A stretch of 64,000 nucleotides of DNA from Thiohalocapsa halophila (GCF_016583825.1 NZ_NRRV01000011.1:38179-102178), one strand, 5' to 3'. Positions 47,989-56,406 are shown, counted from the stretch's first letter. The notes: generated by a model not told the origin, from the letters alone. Made by a program: numbers and translations.

Positions 47989-48483
47989 ATGAATGATCAC
48001 CGCTACTATTCGAGCCCTGTCGCCTATCCTGCCCCACAGAGCGGGGTCTACCCGAGCGCGGCCCACCCAATGGCCGGCAGCCGGCAGCCCTACGCCGACC
48101 CCTATGCGGCAAGGGGCTGGAGCCACCAGCCCGCCTACAACCCCTACGGCGGTGCCGTGGGTCCCTTCGGCAACGTCGTCGAGATGGGCAAATTCGGCGC
48201 CGTCGTGGGTCTGTGCGGGGCCGGTGCGGCCAGCCTGCACCGGCTCCAGGCCGGCGAGGTGGACCGCCGCGGCGCCCTGGTCGATACCCTGCGCGGCGGG
48301 GCCGTTGCCGGTGTGGCGACGGCGGCGGCGACCCTGGTGGGCTCGCGGGTCAGCAACGGCTGGCTGTCGCTGGCAGCGACCCTCGCCGCCGGCACCGCGG
48401 TGGCCTATGCGCTGACCGCGGAGGCCACCCCGGATACCGCCGTGACCGCGGCGGACGCCGCCGCCGACCCAGGTGTGCGCTGA
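47989..48483 (+). CDS. Tyr/Pro-rich membrane protein with glycine zippers
   Basis: 164 aa. The first 60 residues are Tyr/Pro/Ser-rich (YYSSPVAYPAPQSGVYPSAA), then come two hydrophobic glycine/alanine segments (FGAVVGLCGAGAASL and GGAVAGVATAAATLVG) around RLQAGEVDRRGALVDTLR, and a third (LSLAATLAAGTAVAYAL). Function unknown. Third gene of the cluster. Confidence 0.65.
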   Translation: MNDHRYYSSPVAYPAPQSGVYPSAAHPMAGSRQPYADPYAARGWSHQPAYNPYGGAVGPFGNVVEMGKFGAVVGLCGAGAASLHRLQAGEVDRRGALVDTLRGGAVAGVATAAATLVGSRVSNGWLSLAATLAAGTAVAYALTAEATPDTAVTAADAAADPGVR

Positions 48484-48536
48484 CTGCACCATCCCAACCG
48501 CATTGCCCGCAGCACCGGGTTTTAAGGAAACCGCCC

Positions 48537-48977
48537 ATGAGCAACTTCGACTATCCCTATGGCGGCACCTATGTCATGGCACCGCCTGCCGCCGGCATGC
48601 AGGCCGTCGCGCCTGGCGCAGCTGCCGCACCGGCCCAGCCCTATGCGGGAGCCGCCGACCCCTATTACGTCCCCGCCGGCTATGCACCCGCCGGCACTCC
48701 GGCCGGAATCCCGGGCGGTATGACCGGGGCTGCCCTGGCCGCCCGCGCCGCGCCCGCGCAACCGGTCTTGGGTCTCGGCAGCGACCGCTTCGTACGCGGG
48801 CTGCTCATCGGGGCCGCAGCCGCCTATCTGCTCACCAACGAAGAGGTCCAGCGCACCGTCATCAAGGGCGCGGTCAAGGTCTGGTCCTCGGTGCAGGGCG
48901 GCCTCGAGGAGGCCAAGGAGCGCTTCCGCGACGCCGAGGCCGAGATCCAGGCCGCCGCCGCCGACAAGGAGTCCTGA
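48537..48977 (+). CDS. Ala/Pro/Tyr-rich protein with YtxH/DUF5132-like module
   Basis: 146 aa. N-terminal low-complexity half (YPYGGTYVMAPPAAGMQAVA), then FVRGLLIGAAAAYLLTNEEV and QRTVIKGAVKVWSSVQGGLE EAKERFRDAEAEIQ, a membrane helix followed by a long amphipathic helix. It is paralogous to the C-terminus of the 46612 gene: GAAA-x2-L-x-TN-x2-VQ and the Lys/VQ-G spacing are shared. Preceded by AAGGAAA. Confidence 0.7.
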   Translation: MSNFDYPYGGTYVMAPPAAGMQAVAPGAAAAPAQPYAGAADPYYVPAGYAPAGTPAGIPGGMTGAALAARAAPAQPVLGLGSDRFVRGLLIGAAAAYLLTNEEVQRTVIKGAVKVWSSVQGGLEEAKERFRDAEAEIQAAAADKES

Positions 48978-49067
48978 GCCCCGCCGCGTCATTCGTCAAT
49001 CCGGCCGCATCGTTCGCGGCGACGCGGGCTCACCGCAGACGGCGCGGCCAACCCGCCGCGCACGGCA

Positions 49068-50840
49068 ATGGCAGGCATCGACTACCGCATCGTCCACGAG
49101 GTGCCGGGGCGTCTGCGACTGCACATCCCCGCCATGGGACAGCCGGGCTGCGAGGCCGCCTGGCTCCGGGCCTGGATGGCCGCCGCCGCGGCGGTCACCG
49201 AGGCTCGCGCCAATGCCCCGGCGCGCACCCTGGTCCTGCGCTACAGCGGCGGTCCGGCGGCGCGGGCGGCGCTGCTCCATCGGCTCGGCACCTTCACCCC
49301 GGAGCGCGTCGCAGGCGCCGGCGAGGACGGCGTGCGCGAGGCCGAGCTGGCCCCCATCGTCACCACTCTGCTGACGCTCGCGGCTCTGCCTTGGCTGACG
49401 CCGCCGCTGCAGCTGGTGCTCACCATGGTCAACCTCGGCTCGAAGCTCACCAAGGGTGCCGACACCCTGCTGCGCAAGGGCATCCAGAAGGAGGTGCTGG
49501 ACGCCGTGGCCGTGGGTCTGGCCGCGGGCAGCGGCAGGCCTTACACCGCCAATGCGACGGATCTGCTGCTCAGCCTCGGCGAGTATGCCGAGCGCCGCAC
49601 CACCCGCCAGTCGGACCGGCTGCTGCGCCGCCTGCTGCGCCCGGACCCGGTCATGGCCGCAGTAGAGCGCGACGGCGGGCCCCAGCACATCGCGGCGGAT
49701 GCGGTTCGCTTCGGCGAGACCCTGGTTATCGGCCCCGGCGAGACCATCCCCGTGGACGGCCATGTGCTCACCGGCGCGGCGCGGGTCAGCCAGTCCGCGG
49801 TCACGGGGGCCGAGCGCCCATTGCCCAAGGAGCCGCCCGCACGCGTCATTGCCGGCTCCGTGGTGCTGGCGGGGCGGCTGCGGGTGGAGGCGAGCCGGGT
49901 GGGCGCGGATACCACCACCGCGCGTATCTCCCGGTTCGTACAGGCAGCGCTGGAGCGGGGCTCCGACAACGAGCGGCGCGCCCGTGACCTCGCCGCTCAA
50001 CAGGCCTACCTGAGCCTGGGCACGGGCTTGGCCGTGTACGGGCTCACCGGGCAATTGTCCCGGCTGCAATCGGTCTTCCTGGTGGACTATGCCGATGCCT
50101 TGACGCTCGGCGTGCCGGTGGCCTTCAAGTCCGCCATGGCCCGCGCCGCCGAGCGGGGTGTGCTGCTACGCGGCGGCGCCGCCATCGAGCGGCTCGCCGC
50201 CGTCGACACCCTGGTGCTCGACGAGAGCGCAGGGCTGACCGACAGCGATCTGCGTGAGGATGCCGCATCGGCCCTGAGCAGACTGCGTGCGCTGGGTATT
50301 CGCCGGCTCGTCCTGGTCGCCGCGGACGCACCGCAGCAGGCCGCAGCATTGGCCGCGGCGCTGGGCGTCGACGCCTGGCATGCCGAGGTGGCACCCGCGG
50401 CCAAAGCGGAGCTGGTGGCGGCGCTGCGGGCCGAGGGGTGCAGGGTAGGCTATGTCGGCGAGGACGCCGCCGCGCTCGGCGCCGCCGATCTCGGCATCGC
50501 CGTTGCGCGCGGCGCCGACATCGTCGAGCTGGGCGCGGACCGCGGGGCGGACGTCGTGTTGCTGCATCAGCATCCTGCGGCCCTGTTGGTCGCCCGCGAG
50601 ATCGCGGGCAAAACCATGGGCCTCATGCGGAGCAACTGCGCCGCCGCCGCCACCATGGATACCGCCATCCTCGGCGGTGCCGTGCTTGGCTGGCTGTCAC
50701 CGGTGGCGAGCGCCTTCGTGCACAACGGCACCACCATCGCCACGCTGCTGCATGCGCGCAAGGGCGTTGCCGTCGACGACGCGCCTCGGCGTCCGGTGAC
50801 TCACCAGCTGGCGGAGCCGAGCGACGTGTTGGAGCGGTGA
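49068..50840 (+). CDS. P1B-type ATPase homologue lacking catalytic motifs (FezB-like pseudoenzyme)
   Basis: 590 aa. The N-terminus is an HMA_2-type domain with an Arg-rich strand (YRIVHEVPGRLRLHIP). The actuator region keeps GPGETIPVDG but TGES is TGAE (residue 246). The membrane CPC is ADA (342-344). DKTGT is DESAG (385). Only about 80 residues separate it from GED (464), which replaces GDGxND, so the nucleotide-binding domain is missing. The C-terminal LSPVASAFVHNGTTIATLLH is well preserved. The frame is open and unbroken with normal codon use, so it looks maintained, not decaying. Probably a structural or metal-binding relative of ferrosome P1B ATPases. Confidence 0.75.
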   Translation: MAGIDYRIVHEVPGRLRLHIPAMGQPGCEAAWLRAWMAAAAAVTEARANAPARTLVLRYSGGPAARAALLHRLGTFTPERVAGAGEDGVREAELAPIVTTLLTLAALPWLTPPLQLVLTMVNLGSKLTKGADTLLRKGIQKEVLDAVAVGLAAGSGRPYTANATDLLLSLGEYAERRTTRQSDRLLRRLLRPDPVMAAVERDGGPQHIAADAVRFGETLVIGPGETIPVDGHVLTGAARVSQSAVTGAERPLPKEPPARVIAGSVVLAGRLRVEASRVGADTTTARISRFVQAALERGSDNERRARDLAAQQAYLSLGTGLAVYGLTGQLSRLQSVFLVDYADALTLGVPVAFKSAMARAAERGVLLRGGAAIERLAAVDTLVLDESAGLTDSDLREDAASALSRLRALGIRRLVLVAADAPQQAAALAAALGVDAWHAEVAPAAKAELVAALRAEGCRVGYVGEDAAALGAADLGIAVARGADIVELGADRGADVVLLHQHPAALLVAREIAGKTMGLMRSNCAAAATMDTAILGGAVLGWLSPVASAFVHNGTTIATLLHARKGVAVDDAPRRPVTHQLAEPSDVLER

Positions 50841-50905
50841 GGGGGTAGTGCGATCACCAGTGGAGCCTCTTGTCCATCGGTTGGTCTTGATCCTTAATGC
50901 GACCG

Positions 50906-50936
50906 GTAGGGTGGACGAGCGCCAGCGAAGTCCACC
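50906..50936 (+). repeat. REP-like repeat, GTAGGGTGGAC family, copy 3
   Basis: GTAGGGTGGACGAGCG...AGCGAAGTCCACC, same as 12557-12587 except one base in the loop. It lies between convergent operons. Confidence 0.75.
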
Positions 50937-51014
50937 CAGGGGGGGCGGCCTCAAGATGATATACATCCGGGCGCGTTGTCGCGCAGACGACACACGAAAG
51001 AGATATATGGTCGT

Positions 51015-51745
51015 TCACTCAGTGCCGCTCAGGCGTTGCGTAACGGCTGCGCCGCTGCGGCGCGCTCGGCGTCGGCCGGGCTCGCGCCACGCCTGCCACC
51101 AGCAGTGCAGCGTGGAGCGCATGAGCCCTCGCGCCAGTCGTATCTGAAGCCGGCACAGGCGGCATCCGATGGGGCCGGGTCGGGACACGCGCGCCACCGG
51201 CAGCAACCGCCAGCGCCGCATGAGTTCAGTCAGGCCCCGCGGGCGCGGTTGGATCAACTGTGCCAGCGCCGCTTGCCGCAGCCCCTCGGGTGTCGTGCGC
51301 GCAGGGTCGTAGTGCAGCACCAGGCTCGCGCAGGCCGGGTTGAGCCGCACGTGCCGCACCCCCGGCTGGCGGCGCATGATCCTAGAAACGGCAGTTGACC
51401 GCTTCGTCGCAGCTACGAGTGTTTGCGCAATTTGAGAGTTCGTACCGATTTCAAGCTCACCTCCTAGGTGAGGGCCGCTACGACCCCCATGGCACGCCCC
51501 GCGCGGCGCCCAGCTGCGTTACAACTCGTTGGAATAGGTCGGCTATTCCGCCTCGTTGTGCCTTGCTGGACGCCCCGCGGGACGCACCCTGGGGGCCGTT
51601 CAACTACCGTTTCTAGGATGATCGACACCAGGTCATCGGTTCGGCTGCGATGCCCACCGGCGCTGCGGCTGAAGCCTGAGACGCTCTCCCGCGAAGCGAT
51701 CCGAAAGCGGACCCTGCCCGGCACATGATGTCGGATCTGGAGCAT
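51015..51745 (-). pseudogene. HMA_2-domain protein gene interrupted by a MITE
   Basis: The 5' part (51745-51618) encodes MLQIRHHVPGRVRFRIASRE...RTDDLVSI and the 3' part (51380-51015) MRRQPGVRHVRLNPACASLV LHYDPARTTPEG..., the two halves of an HMA_2 domain plus a basic C-terminal region. Deleting 51381-51617 and one ATGAT copy joins them in the same frame, giving about 163 residues. The same Arg-rich VPGR(V/L)R motif begins the ATPase homologue at 49068. Last gene of the minus-strand iron-linked run. Confidence 0.75.
51381..51617 (-). mobile_element. Intact 237-bp MITE with TIRs and 5-bp target duplication
   Basis: Terminal inverted repeats CCTAGAAACGG / CCGTTTCTAGG, exact over 11 bp and similar for about 20. 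Flanked by ATGAT on both sides (51376-51380 and 51618-51622). Too short for a transposase, so it is non-autonomous. A decayed copy in the opposite orientation is at 16879. The parent IS is not in this window. Confidence 0.88.
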
Positions 51746-51768
51746 GGCGACGGCGCGGCCGGCGAGAG

Positions 51769-52428
51769 CTAGGCGAGGTATCGGCGTGCGCACTCGGCGG
51801 CGGCGCTCACCACTGCGGCACCGAACCGCGCATGGACGACGCTGTCCTGCGAAGTCGTCGGCAGGTAGATCTCGATGCCGACGTAGAGGAAGCCCCCGGC
51901 ACACCAGACGGCGTGGGGGATATCGGGCTTGAGGCTGGGCCAGCGCTCGCGGGGCTCCGGCCCGGCGGCGACACCTTCCATGACGGCCGGGCGCACGGCG
52001 GGCTCCGCGTCCACCAGCTGCACGCCCCGAACCCCCTGCGGAGCCGGGCTCGCGTCGTGACGACTCGACATGCGTTGCTGCTCGACGCAGCGCAGCAGCC
52101 GCGTGTCCGCACAGAGCACGTCCGCGCAGGGGCCGGCCTCGTCGAAGCCGGTGTGCAGGTCCAGCACCATGCGGTGTGCCGGTGTGATGTGATCGAGGAT
52201 CTGTGCGTACAGGGCGCGGTGGCGCCGGCGGTAGGCAGTGAGCTCGTCGGGGCCCGGGCGGCGGCCGGAGAGGCCCTGCTCGATGCGCAGCAGGTCGAAG
52301 TCCGCGGCGGGCAGTTGGGCGGCGACGGCCTCGCCGAAGGCGCGCTCCTCGCGGTGGACGCCCACCACCAGCAGTGACGGCGCCTTGGATTGCTCGCGTC
52401 CGCCCTTGAACAAGGTCAGCACGCCCAT
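51769..52428 (-). CDS. AspA/AstE-like metal-dependent hydrolase, small
   Basis: 219 aa. VVGVHREERAFGEAV (H-x2-E) and MVLDLHTGFDEAGP (D-x-H-T) resemble the zinc ligand motifs of aspartoacylase/succinylglutamate desuccinylase proteins; the chain is shorter than those enzymes. C-terminal GGFLYVGIEIYLPT. Substrate unknown. It follows the DUF4857 gene by 13 bases in a tight operon with an ABC exporter. Confidence 0.55.
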   Translation of the reverse strand: MGVLTLFKGGREQSKAPSLLVVGVHREERAFGEAVAAQLPAADFDLLRIEQGLSGRRPGPDELTAYRRRHRALYAQILDHITPAHRMVLDLHTGFDEAGPCADVLCADTRLLRCVEQQRMSSRHDASPAPQGVRGVQLVDAEPAVRPAVMEGVAAGPEPRERWPSLKPDIPHAVWCAGGFLYVGIEIYLPTTSQDSVVHARFGAAVVSAAAECARRYLA

Positions 52429-52441
52429 GGGGAAGCCTCGG

Positions 52442-53761
52442 TCAGTCGCCGCCCGCCGCGGCCGCCTCTGCGGCGCCGGTGAGGGGCTCCGCAGCCTCCC
52501 GGCTCAGCCGCGGCGAAGCCCGCTCCGGCGGGAACAGCAGGTTGGCGATTAGGCCATAGAGCCCGGTCACGGCCACCAGCAGCAGCGAGGGCAGCAGGTC
52601 CCGGCGGCGCAGCCCGCGGTGGCGCAGCCACCAGTAGGCGAGCGGCAGGGCGAGGCCGATGCCGATCAGCGCGGTTTGCCCGTGCAAGCGGGGCTGCAAG
52701 CGCAGGTAGCGCCCGTTCGGGTCTTCGAGTGCCAGGCTGAAGGGCACCAGCGCGCTCCAGACTTGGTCCACCGGGCGCGTCCGGGCCATGACCATCTCCC
52801 GGCTGTAGCGGTCGATGGGGCGGAAGTCCTGATCCATGGCGACGGCATGGACATGGGTCTTATCGGAATAGATCGCCGTGCGATACAGGGGATTGAACAG
52901 GATCTTGAGCGCCATGCGCTCCGGGTCGTACGCCGGCAGCGGCAGGGGTGTCAGGGCATAGTCCTGCTGGCCCAGCAGAAACAGCCGATGATCTTCGGTC
53001 AGCACCAGGCCCAGATACTCGCCGCGCTTATTCTCGGCGACCTTGACGTGGCGCACGACGAGATCCGGCGGCAGCGGCACCCGCGCCACCACAGGTGCGT
53101 CATCCACGCGCTTTAAGTGAAACAGCTCAGCCCGGGCGTCCAACAGGAAGAAGCCGGCATCGAAGGGCTTCAGGATGGACACTCGCCCGAAGCTGGCGGC
53201 CACCGGAAAGGCGAAGCCGGCATCGGCCAGGGCCTCGGTGAAGGTGCGGGTCAGCGCGGGGTCGATGCGGTTGGCATCGCTGTTGATGAAGGTGAGCCGT
53301 TGACCCGGGCGCATGATGTCCTCCGGAAAGCGCAGCCGTGCGCGGCCGGGATTGGACTCCAGCAGCGGGAAGAGCTGGATGCGCGGGCGGTGCTCGGGCA
53401 GCTCTTCCGGGTCCAGCTGGAGCACCTGGCGCGCCGCCTGGATGCCGGCCTTGTCGAAGCGCCGGCCCTGGAGCGTAAGCGGCAGCTTCCCCCACAGCTC
53501 CATGTTCTTGTAATAGATGAAGGGGATCAGGGCCTCGAAGGCCTCGCGCGCGTAGTCGGTGCCGGTTTCGTCGCGATAGACGAATTGGTGGCCGTCGCCC
53601 AGCAGCTCCTTGTAGACGAAGCGCTCGATGACCGGGCTGTAGAACAGGTTGGTCTTGCCGTAGCGGTATTCGAACAGCAGGTCCTTTCCCAGCGGCAGCC
53701 ATACCGCCAACAGCGCGATGGCGAGCGCGAGCAGGGACCAGCGGGCGAGGGTGGCGGTCAT
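52442..53761 (-). CDS. DUF4857-like membrane protein of an ABC exporter operon
   Basis: 439 aa. One N-terminal helix, a large beta-rich extracytoplasmic domain (Pro/Leu/Asp-rich, with FLLGQQDYALTPLPLPAYDP), then two or three C-terminal helices (TALIGIGLALPLAYWWL and LLPSLLLVAVTGLYGLIANLL). It follows the permease gene by 7 bases, the placement known for DUF4857 proteins. It may form part of the exporter complex. Confidence 0.65.
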   Translation of the reverse strand: MTATLARWSLLALAIALLAVWLPLGKDLLFEYRYGKTNLFYSPVIERFVYKELLGDGHQFVYRDETGTDYAREAFEALIPFIYYKNMELWGKLPLTLQGRRFDKAGIQAARQVLQLDPEELPEHRPRIQLFPLLESNPGRARLRFPEDIMRPGQRLTFINSDANRIDPALTRTFTEALADAGFAFPVAASFGRVSILKPFDAGFFLLDARAELFHLKRVDDAPVVARVPLPPDLVVRHVKVAENKRGEYLGLVLTEDHRLFLLGQQDYALTPLPLPAYDPERMALKILFNPLYRTAIYSDKTHVHAVAMDQDFRPIDRYSREMVMARTRPVDQVWSALVPFSLALEDPNGRYLRLQPRLHGQTALIGIGLALPLAYWWLRHRGLRRRDLLPSLLLVAVTGLYGLIANLLFPPERASPRLSREAAEPLTGAAEAAAAGGD

Positions 53762-53768
53762 GGCGGGC

Positions 53769-54434
53769 TCAGCTGCGGTGGCGGTAGCGGTGGGCGGGCA
53801 GGATCACCGCCGGGATGAACAGCAGCGACGCCGCCGCCAGCGCCGGCAGGATGCGGTCGTACTCCTGATAGCCGCGATGCAGGTACAAAAGCCCCAGAAA
53901 GGCGAGTCCCAGGGCCAGATAGACGAGCCGACGGGGCGCGGCCGGCTCCAGCAGCGCGAGCGTCGTGCCGAAGTAGGCGACCCACCCGCCGAGCAGCCAG
54001 GGCAGGGCGGTGAGCACGGCGCTGACGGCGGCCTCCCGCGGGAAGAACAGCCGCATGATCCCGTACAGCCCGGCGGCATCGAGCACCGACAGCACAAGCC
54101 CCAGCCCGGCGCCGAAGACCACCCAGGTCCACACCAGCACATCGCCCCTCACGGGCAGGTGCAACGACAGCCGAAAGCGCCCGCCGATCATCTCCGGCGT
54201 GAACTGGGCGACGGCGATGACCGCGCCGGTGAGCGCCGGCAGAAACATGAGCTGGTCATAGGGCAGGCGGCGCAGCTCGAAGGCCCAGTACCAGATCATC
54301 TCCGAGTGCTCCACCTGGAACTGGTGGCGCAGGCTCAGGAACAGATAAGCCAGCATGCCCACATGCAGCAGCGCGAGCCCGAGCAGCGCCCAGCGGAGCT
54401 TGAGCCATTCTTTGAGCAGGATTGCGCGAAGCAT
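53769..54434 (-). CDS. ABC-2 type exporter permease
   Basis: 221 aa with about six hydrophobic segments (for example LLGLALLHVGMLAYLFLSL and VFGAGLGLVLSVLDAAGLYG). The start is three bases after the ATPase stop. Family placement follows from context and topology; substrate unknown. Confidence 0.75.
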   Translation of the reverse strand: MLRAILLKEWLKLRWALLGLALLHVGMLAYLFLSLRHQFQVEHSEMIWYWAFELRRLPYDQLMFLPALTGAVIAVAQFTPEMIGGRFRLSLHLPVRGDVLVWTWVVFGAGLGLVLSVLDAAGLYGIMRLFFPREAAVSAVLTALPWLLGGWVAYFGTTLALLEPAAPRRLVYLALGLAFLGLLYLHRGYQEYDRILPALAAASLLFIPAVILPAHRYRHRS

Positions 54435-54437
54435 GGC

Positions 54438-55406
54438 TCAATATTTTCCCGTCAAGCCGATGAAGGCGTCTTCCAGCGTCATCGCCCGCTCGTCGCCGAG
54501 CTGCACCTGCGGCCAGTGCTCACGCAGATGCTCGGTGAGCTGCTCGCGCGTTGCGAAGGTGTAGAGCAGAGGCTCGCGCCCGTGCAGATCGACGTTCTCG
54601 ATCACGGCATCCGGCTGCGGCGGTGCGCTGCCGTCCTGCTCGAAGGCGAAGCAGCGGAAGCCCTCGCGGAACGCCGCCAGCGGCAACTGCAGCACGGCGC
54701 CGCCGCGCTTTAAGAAAATCACCTCGTCCACCAGCGCCTCCATGTCCTGCACCACGTGGGAGGTGACGAAGACGGTCTTGCCGCCCTGGTCGAGGTAGCG
54801 CTTGAGGTAGTCCAGGAACAGCCGGCGGTAGCCCGCATCCAGGCCCATGGAATAGTCGTCCAGGATCATCAGGTCCGGGTCCTGGGCGAAGATCAGCCCC
54901 AGCACCACCTGCGAGCGCTGGCCGCAGGACATGTGGGCGATCTTGTGGTCGCGGGGGAGCTCCAGCCGGTCCACCAGGTCGTAGAACAGCTCCCGGCGCC
55001 AGCGCCGGAAGAAGGGCCGGTAGAAGCGCTCGATCTCGGCGATGCTCATGAAGTCGTAGGCCAAGTGGCCTTCGAACAACAGCCCGATGCGGGCACGGGT
55101 CGCCGGCGACAGGGCGTGGGAGGGCTCGCCCAACACCCGGCATTGGCCGCCGCTCGGCTTCAGATAGCCCATCAGCAGGCGGATCAGCGTGGTCTTGCCG
55201 ACGCCGTTCTTGCCCAGCAGGGCGACCACGCGCTCAGCCGGCACCGTGAAGTTGAGGTCGTCGTAGATGACCCGGCTGCCGTAGCGGTGGGCGAGGTGCT
55301 GCACCTCGATAGCGGATGCGGACCCCGTTGTGCTCTCCGCGGCGAGGGCGCTCGGGGTTGCGCCGCTAGAGGGCTGTGCTGCAGTAGAGCTCACGGCGGT
55401 CTGCAT
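54438..55406 (-). CDS. ABC exporter ATPase
   Basis: 322 aa. After a 30-residue Ser/Thr/Ala-rich leader: Walker A GKNGVGKTT, the short signature MSCGQRSQV in place of LSGGQ, Walker B LMILDDYSMGLD, and H-loop VTSHV. A C-terminal extension of about 90 residues follows. The degenerate signature (SCGQR) is typical of the ABC-2 ATPases that partner small permeases in this kind of operon. The ATG at 55406 overlaps the stop of the Cys-rich gene. Confidence 0.85.
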   Translation of the reverse strand: MQTAVSSTAAQPSSGATPSALAAESTTGSASAIEVQHLAHRYGSRVIYDDLNFTVPAERVVALLGKNGVGKTTLIRLLMGYLKPSGGQCRVLGEPSHALSPATRARIGLLFEGHLAYDFMSIAEIERFYRPFFRRWRRELFYDLVDRLELPRDHKIAHMSCGQRSQVVLGLIFAQDPDLMILDDYSMGLDAGYRRLFLDYLKRYLDQGGKTVFVTSHVVQDMEALVDEVIFLKRGGAVLQLPLAAFREGFRCFAFEQDGSAPPQPDAVIENVDLHGREPLLYTFATREQLTEHLREHWPQVQLGDERAMTLEDAFIGLTGKY

Positions 55407-55693
55407 CAGGATGGGCCCCGTTTGATACGGTCGATGGGCACGTGCACGGTGCCCTTGGTCTGTGCCGCCTTGGACGCCTGCTGCACGGCACAGCCGCTCT
55501 TGCCCTTGGCGCAGCCGCTGCAGTCGCCGCGCTGCGCCCAGAGCTTGCGGTAGAGGTACCAAAGCGCCACGGCGAGCACGGCGGCCACCACGCCCCAATC
55601 CACCCAGCTCGTCGCCGGTTGGGTCTCGATGTCCGGCGCGGCGGAAGTTGGCTGGGCCTCGCTCGGCTGCGGTCTGTTCTCCGCTTCGCTCAT
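55406..55693 (-). CDS. FeoB-associated Cys-rich membrane protein
   Basis: 95 aa. One transmembrane helix (WGVVAAVLAVALWYLYRKLW) followed by GDCSGCAKGKSGC, the cysteine cluster of FeoB-associated small membrane proteins. The N-terminal 30 residues are Pro/Glu/Ser-rich. It lies downstream of feoB on the same strand beyond the repeat block, and may help ferrous iron transfer. Confidence 0.8.
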   Translation of the reverse strand: MSEAENRPQPSEAQPTSAAPDIETQPATSWVDWGVVAAVLAVALWYLYRKLWAQRGDCSGCAKGKSGCAVQQASKAAQTKGTVHVPIDRIKRGPS

Positions 55694-55765
55694 ATCGGCT
55701 CGTCAGTGATGGGTGGGTGGGGGTGCCGATGGGTTAGGCGGTCGCCGTGCTCGCGGTCGACACCG

Positions 55766-56382
55766 TGGAAGCGGCCTCCGGCCGCGACGGTCTTCCAGGG
55801 CACAGCGCAAGGCCGTCGCGGCAAGGATGCCGCTCCCACGGTGCCGCTGGAACTGTGGGAGCGGCCTCCGGCCGCGACAGTCTTCCAGGGCGCGCGCACA
55901 GGGTCGTCGCGGCAAGGATGCCGCTCCCACGGCGCCGTTGGGACTGTGGAAGCGGCCTCCGGCCGCGACGGTCTTCCAGGGCGCAGCGCAGGGTCGTCGC
56001 GGCAAGGATGCCGCTCCCACAGCGCCGTTGGAACTGTGGGAGCGACCTCTGGCCACGACGGTCTTCCAGGGCACAGCGCAAGGTCGTCGCGGCAAGGATG
56101 CCGCTCCCACGACGCCGTTGGGACTGTGGGAGCGGCCTCCGGCCGCGACGGTCTTCCAGGGCGCAGCCGCACGGTCCTCGCGGCAAGGATGCCGCTCCCA
56201 CGGCGCCGATGGGACTGTGGGAGCGGCCTCTGGCCGCGACAGTCTTCCAGGGCGCAGGGCACGGCCGTCGCGGCAAGGATGCCGCTCCCACGGCGCCGTT
56301 GGGACTGTGGGAGCGGCCTCCGGCCGCGACAGTCTTCCAGGGCGGAACGCACGGCCGTCGCGGCAGGGATGCCGCTCCCACG
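55766..56382. repeat. Seven tandem copies of a 90-bp palindromic element
   Basis: Units begin near 55766, 55855, 55946, 56035, 56126, 56216 and 56307. Each has GTGGGAGCGGCCTCCGGCCG CGAC...GTCTTCCAGG, a variable centre, and GCGGCAAGGATGCCGCTCCC AC, so each unit is itself an inverted repeat. Copies differ at scattered bases. A solitary copy is at 41021. The array separates feoB from the downstream Cys-rich gene. Open frames across it on both strands are by-products of the repeat. Confidence 0.92.
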
Positions 56383-56406
56383 GGGCATGACTCGCGGCGC
56401 ACCCGC

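Noticed and set aside
55766..56382. CRISPR array
   Set aside because: The 90-bp units are near-identical throughout and self-complementary; there are no unique spacers between short repeats.
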